A DNA stretch of 6,987 bases from an uncultured Bryobacterales bacterium (GTDB taxonomy: Bacteria > Acidobacteriota > Terriglobia > Bryobacterales > UBA6623): the NCBI GenBank assembly GCA_946887065.1, contig CAMPKL010000185.1, positions 1 through 6,987 on the forward strand, read 5' to 3'. Positions 5,771 to 6,987 of this stretch are shown piece after piece. Made by a program: the position numbers and the translations under genes. How positions within the stretch are numbered: position 1 is the first letter of the stretch; each line of letters starts with the position of its first letter. The notes under the pieces were generated by a model. The model saw only the letters and a list, made by a program, of their open reading frames with translations. It did no database searches and had not been told where the DNA came from.

Positions 5771-5775
5771 ACACC

Positions 5776-6219
5776 ATGTTCGAGATCTACAACGAGGCGG
5801 CCCGGCGGGTCATCTTCTTCGCACGGTACGAGACCGGCGAGTTCGGCGGCGCTGAGATCGAAACCGAACACTTTCTGCTCGGCCTGATTCGCCACGACCA
5901 AGGCCAGCTCGAACGTCTCGCCGGGACGCCCATCGACGCTGAGGCGATTCGGCAGCAAATCAGGGACTGCATGCCGGTGGGTGAAAAGATACCAGCCAAC
6001 GTCGATATGCCTCTCAGCATGGAGTCCAGGCTCGCTTTGCTGTCCACCGGCGAAGAAGCGAAACGCCTCAATCATCAGCACATAGGCCCCGAACACCTGC
6101 TCCTCGGGCTTTTATTGAGACACGATTGCGTCGCCGCGGAGATCCTTCGAGGACTCGGTCTCAGCGTCGAAAAGGTGCGGGAAGACCTCGCCAAGCAGTC
6201 GGGTGGAACCTCGGCATGA
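5776..6219 (+). CDS. stand-alone Clp N-domain protein (ClpC N-terminal domain paralogue without ATPase)
   Basis: The product has 147 residues and consists almost wholly of the double Clp N (Clp_N) domain, repeat 1 at about 1-70 and repeat 2 at about 78-142. It ends in a short tail with no linker, Walker A or AAA+ domain. It aligns without gaps to residues 1-140 of the ClpC encoded next door, with about 74 of 140 identities (hand count). In ClpC this domain docks adaptors and substrates, including phosphoarginine-tagged proteins in Bacillus. The Glu residues matching the Bacillus phosphoarginine sites are kept (E31 in ETEH, E106 in GPEH), but T105 is replaced by Pro. The ATG at 5776 is preferred over a TTG at 5752 because MFEIYNEAARRV matches the ClpC start exactly. 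Likely roles, by inference, are adaptor or substrate capture, or competition with ClpC. It cannot unfold proteins itself. Confidence 0.9.
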   Translation: MFEIYNEAARRVIFFARYETGEFGGAEIETEHFLLGLIRHDQGQLERLAGTPIDAEAIRQQIRDCMPVGEKIPANVDMPLSMESRLALLSTGEEAKRLNHQHIGPEHLLLGLLLRHDCVAAEILRGLGLSVEKVREDLAKQSGGTSA

Positions 6220-6240
6220 AGGTACTGCGTCAGAAGTACT

Positions 6241-6270
6241 AGCGGGCTATATGGACATCCGTAGCCTGCT
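6241..6270. repeat. 9-bp inverted repeat in the clpN-clpC spacer
   Basis: AGCGGGCTA (6241-6249) pairs with TAGCCTGCT (6262-6270) across a 12-base loop, with one G-U pair. It lies 22 bases after the stop of the Clp N-domain gene. No T-run follows, so it is not a standard intrinsic terminator; it could protect the 3' end of the short transcript or act as an operator. The right arm ends exactly at the T that begins the extended -10 element of the putative clpC promoter, so a protein bound to the repeat would cover that promoter. A shorter repeat, GTACT-N8-AGTAC, lies just upstream at about 6223-6240. Confidence 0.4.
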
Positions 6271-6278
6271 GATATGAT
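6270..6278 (+). promoter_or_regulatory. extended -10 promoter element for clpC
   Basis: TGATATGAT fits the extended -10 pattern TGn-TATAAT with 5 of 6 matches in the hexamer (TATGAT at 6273-6278). No good -35 box is seen 16-18 bases upstream, which extended -10 promoters can tolerate. Initiation near 6285 would give a leader of about 32 bases before the clpC ATG at 6317. No CtsR-type direct heptad repeat or CIRCE element is visible nearby. Confidence 0.4.
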
Positions 6279-6287
6279 GAGACCAGT

Positions 6288-6308
6288 GTTGAAGGGTCCT
6301 ATTTCAAC
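6288..6308 (+). promoter_or_regulatory. leader hairpin just upstream of clpC
   Basis: GTTGAA (6288-6293) and TTCAAC (6303-6308) are exact inverted repeats around a 9-base loop, ending 8 bases before the clpC ATG. In RNA the stem would sit where a Shine-Dalgarno sequence is expected, and none is visible. Being A+U-rich it would melt easily, so temperature-sensitive translation is conceivable; as DNA it may be an operator. Both readings are inference. Confidence 0.3.
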
Positions 6309-6316
6309 CCAATATC

Positions 6317-6987
6317 ATGTTTGAACGCTACACCGAGAAAGCGCGACGCGTCATCTTCTTCGCTCGGTATGAGGCCAGCCAGTTCGGCAGTCCTTATATC
6401 GAAACCGAGCACTTGCTGCTGGGTTTAATCCGCGAAGACAAGGCCCTCGCCAATCGGTTCCTGCGGTCTCATGCCGCGGTCGAGTCGATCCGTAAGCAAA
6501 TCGAAGCGCACACAACGGTGCGCGAGAAGGTCTCGACGTCGGTCGACCTGCCGCTCAGCCACGAGTGCAAGCGGGTTTTGGCCTTCGCGGCCGAAGAGGC
6601 GGAGCGGCTGAGCCACAAACACATCGGCACTGAACACCTGCTGCTCGGCTTGCTGCGCGAAGAAAAGTGTTTTGCCGCGGAAATCCTGCACGAGCGCGGC
6701 TTACGGCTATCGACTATCCGCGATGAGTTGTCCAAGTCGCAGTCCGAGAAGCTTCTCTCGAACCGTCCGAAAGACAGTTCGATGCTTGCGGAGTTCAGCC
6801 GTGACCTGACGCAGGCGGCCTCCGACAACTCCCTCGACCCGCTGATCGGGCGCGAGAAAGAGGTCGACCGTCTTATACAGATTCTCTGCCGCCGCACCAA
6901 GAACAATCCGGTGCTGATCGGTGAACCCGGCGTCGGCAAGACGGCCATCGTCGAAGGCATGGCCCAGCGCATCGCTGACGGCGACGT
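6317..6987 (+). CDS. clpC: ATP-dependent Clp protease ATP-binding subunit ClpC (5' part, cut by window edge)
   Basis: The reading frame is open from ATG 6317 to the window end: 223 residues plus two bases of the next codon. ClpC is a hexameric AAA+ unfoldase that feeds damaged or tagged proteins into the ClpP peptidase. Visible parts are the double Clp N domain (residues about 1-142, with ETEH at 30-33 and GTEH at 104-107 containing the conserved Glu residues E31 and E106), a linker (about 143-172), and the beginning of AAA+ module 1. That module shows [19 protein letters not shown], the RRTKNNPVL stretch and the Walker A motif GEPGVGKT (202-209). Walker B, the middle domain, the second AAA+ module and the ClpP-binding loop lie outside. 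The start is the only ATG giving the family N-terminus [12 protein letters not shown]. No Shine-Dalgarno sequence is visible. The sequence style resembles Acidobacteriota ClpC. Confidence 0.96.
   Translation, partial: MFERYTEKARRVIFFARYEASQFGSPYIETEHLLLGLIREDKALANRFLRSHAAVESIRKQIEAHTTVREKVSTSVDLPLSHECKRVLAFAAEEAERLSHKHIGTEHLLLGLLREEKCFAAEILHERGLRLSTIRDELSKSQSEKLLSNRPKDSSMLAEFSRDLTQAASDNSLDPLIGREKEVDRLIQILCRRTKNNPVLIGEPGVGKTAIVEGMAQRIADGD

Noticed and set aside
5752..5775. Upstream TTG start extending the Clp N-domain protein by eight residues
   Set aside because: The extension has no counterpart in ClpC, and the ATG at 5776 aligns exactly with the clpC start.
6220..6316. Possible CtsR or CIRCE operator before clpC
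   Set aside because: I saw no tandem GGTCAAA-type heptads and no CIRCE inverted repeat; the repeats present have different sequences.
6469..6972. Minus-strand open frame of 167 codons opposite clpC
   Set aside because: The plus strand encodes an unmistakable ClpC N-terminus with Walker A. The antisense frame is Ser/Arg-rich and unlike any family I know.
1..6987. CRISPR array, insertion sequence, prophage or integrated element at the tRNA genes
   Set aside because: There are no regularly spaced repeats, no transposase or integrase frame, and no repeated tRNA 3' end that would mark an attachment site within the window.

Overview
This window (G+C-rich, roughly 60% by eye) looks like chromosomal DNA of a free-living bacterium, most likely an Acidobacteriota member of the Solibacter/Bryobacter type. 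That placement is an inference. It rests on the ClpC N-terminus ([12 protein letters not shown]..., ...[18 protein letters not shown]...), a stand-alone Clp N-domain protein, and a large membrane-embedded M28 peptidase. There is no sign of phage, plasmid, insertion sequence or CRISPR, and no stretch over 300 bases lacks a gene.

Layout. Bases 19-4296 carry four minus-strand genes, read right to left: a membrane-anchored M28 metallopeptidase (4296-2041), a 12-helix MFS transporter of the OFA family (1941-655), a small membrane/secreted protein whose four cysteines are all followed by proline (654-241), and a 40-residue secreted peptide with three cysteine pairs (141-19). The last three look like one transcription unit: the second starts on the base after the transporter's stop codon, and the third has a strong ribosome binding site about 100 bases further on. 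A spacer of about 160 bp with an inverted repeat follows, then two minus-strand tRNA genes, tRNA-Cys(GCA) and tRNA-Gly(GCC), both with encoded CCA. Upstream of tRNA-Gly is a sigma70-type promoter whose perfect TTGACA -35 box contains the stop codon of rfbB (dTDP-glucose 4,6-dehydratase, 5734-4706).

On the plus strand, diverging from rfbB across only 41 bp, are a 147-residue protein made only of the double Clp N-domain (5776-6219) and the start of a full clpC ATPase gene (6317 to the window edge, cut just after Walker A). The two proteins align without gaps over 140 residues at about 53% identity (hand count), so the short gene is a diverged duplicate of the ClpC substrate/adaptor-binding domain. 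The 97-bp spacer between them holds two inverted repeats and an extended -10 promoter element.

Most of the window is ordinary housekeeping and transport content. The less usual points are the clpN-clpC pair, the small Cys-Pro and Cys-Cys proteins behind the OFA transporter, and the compact tRNA promoter and terminator-like signals beside rfbB. I did not find a complete novel system such as a defence island or biosynthetic cluster.
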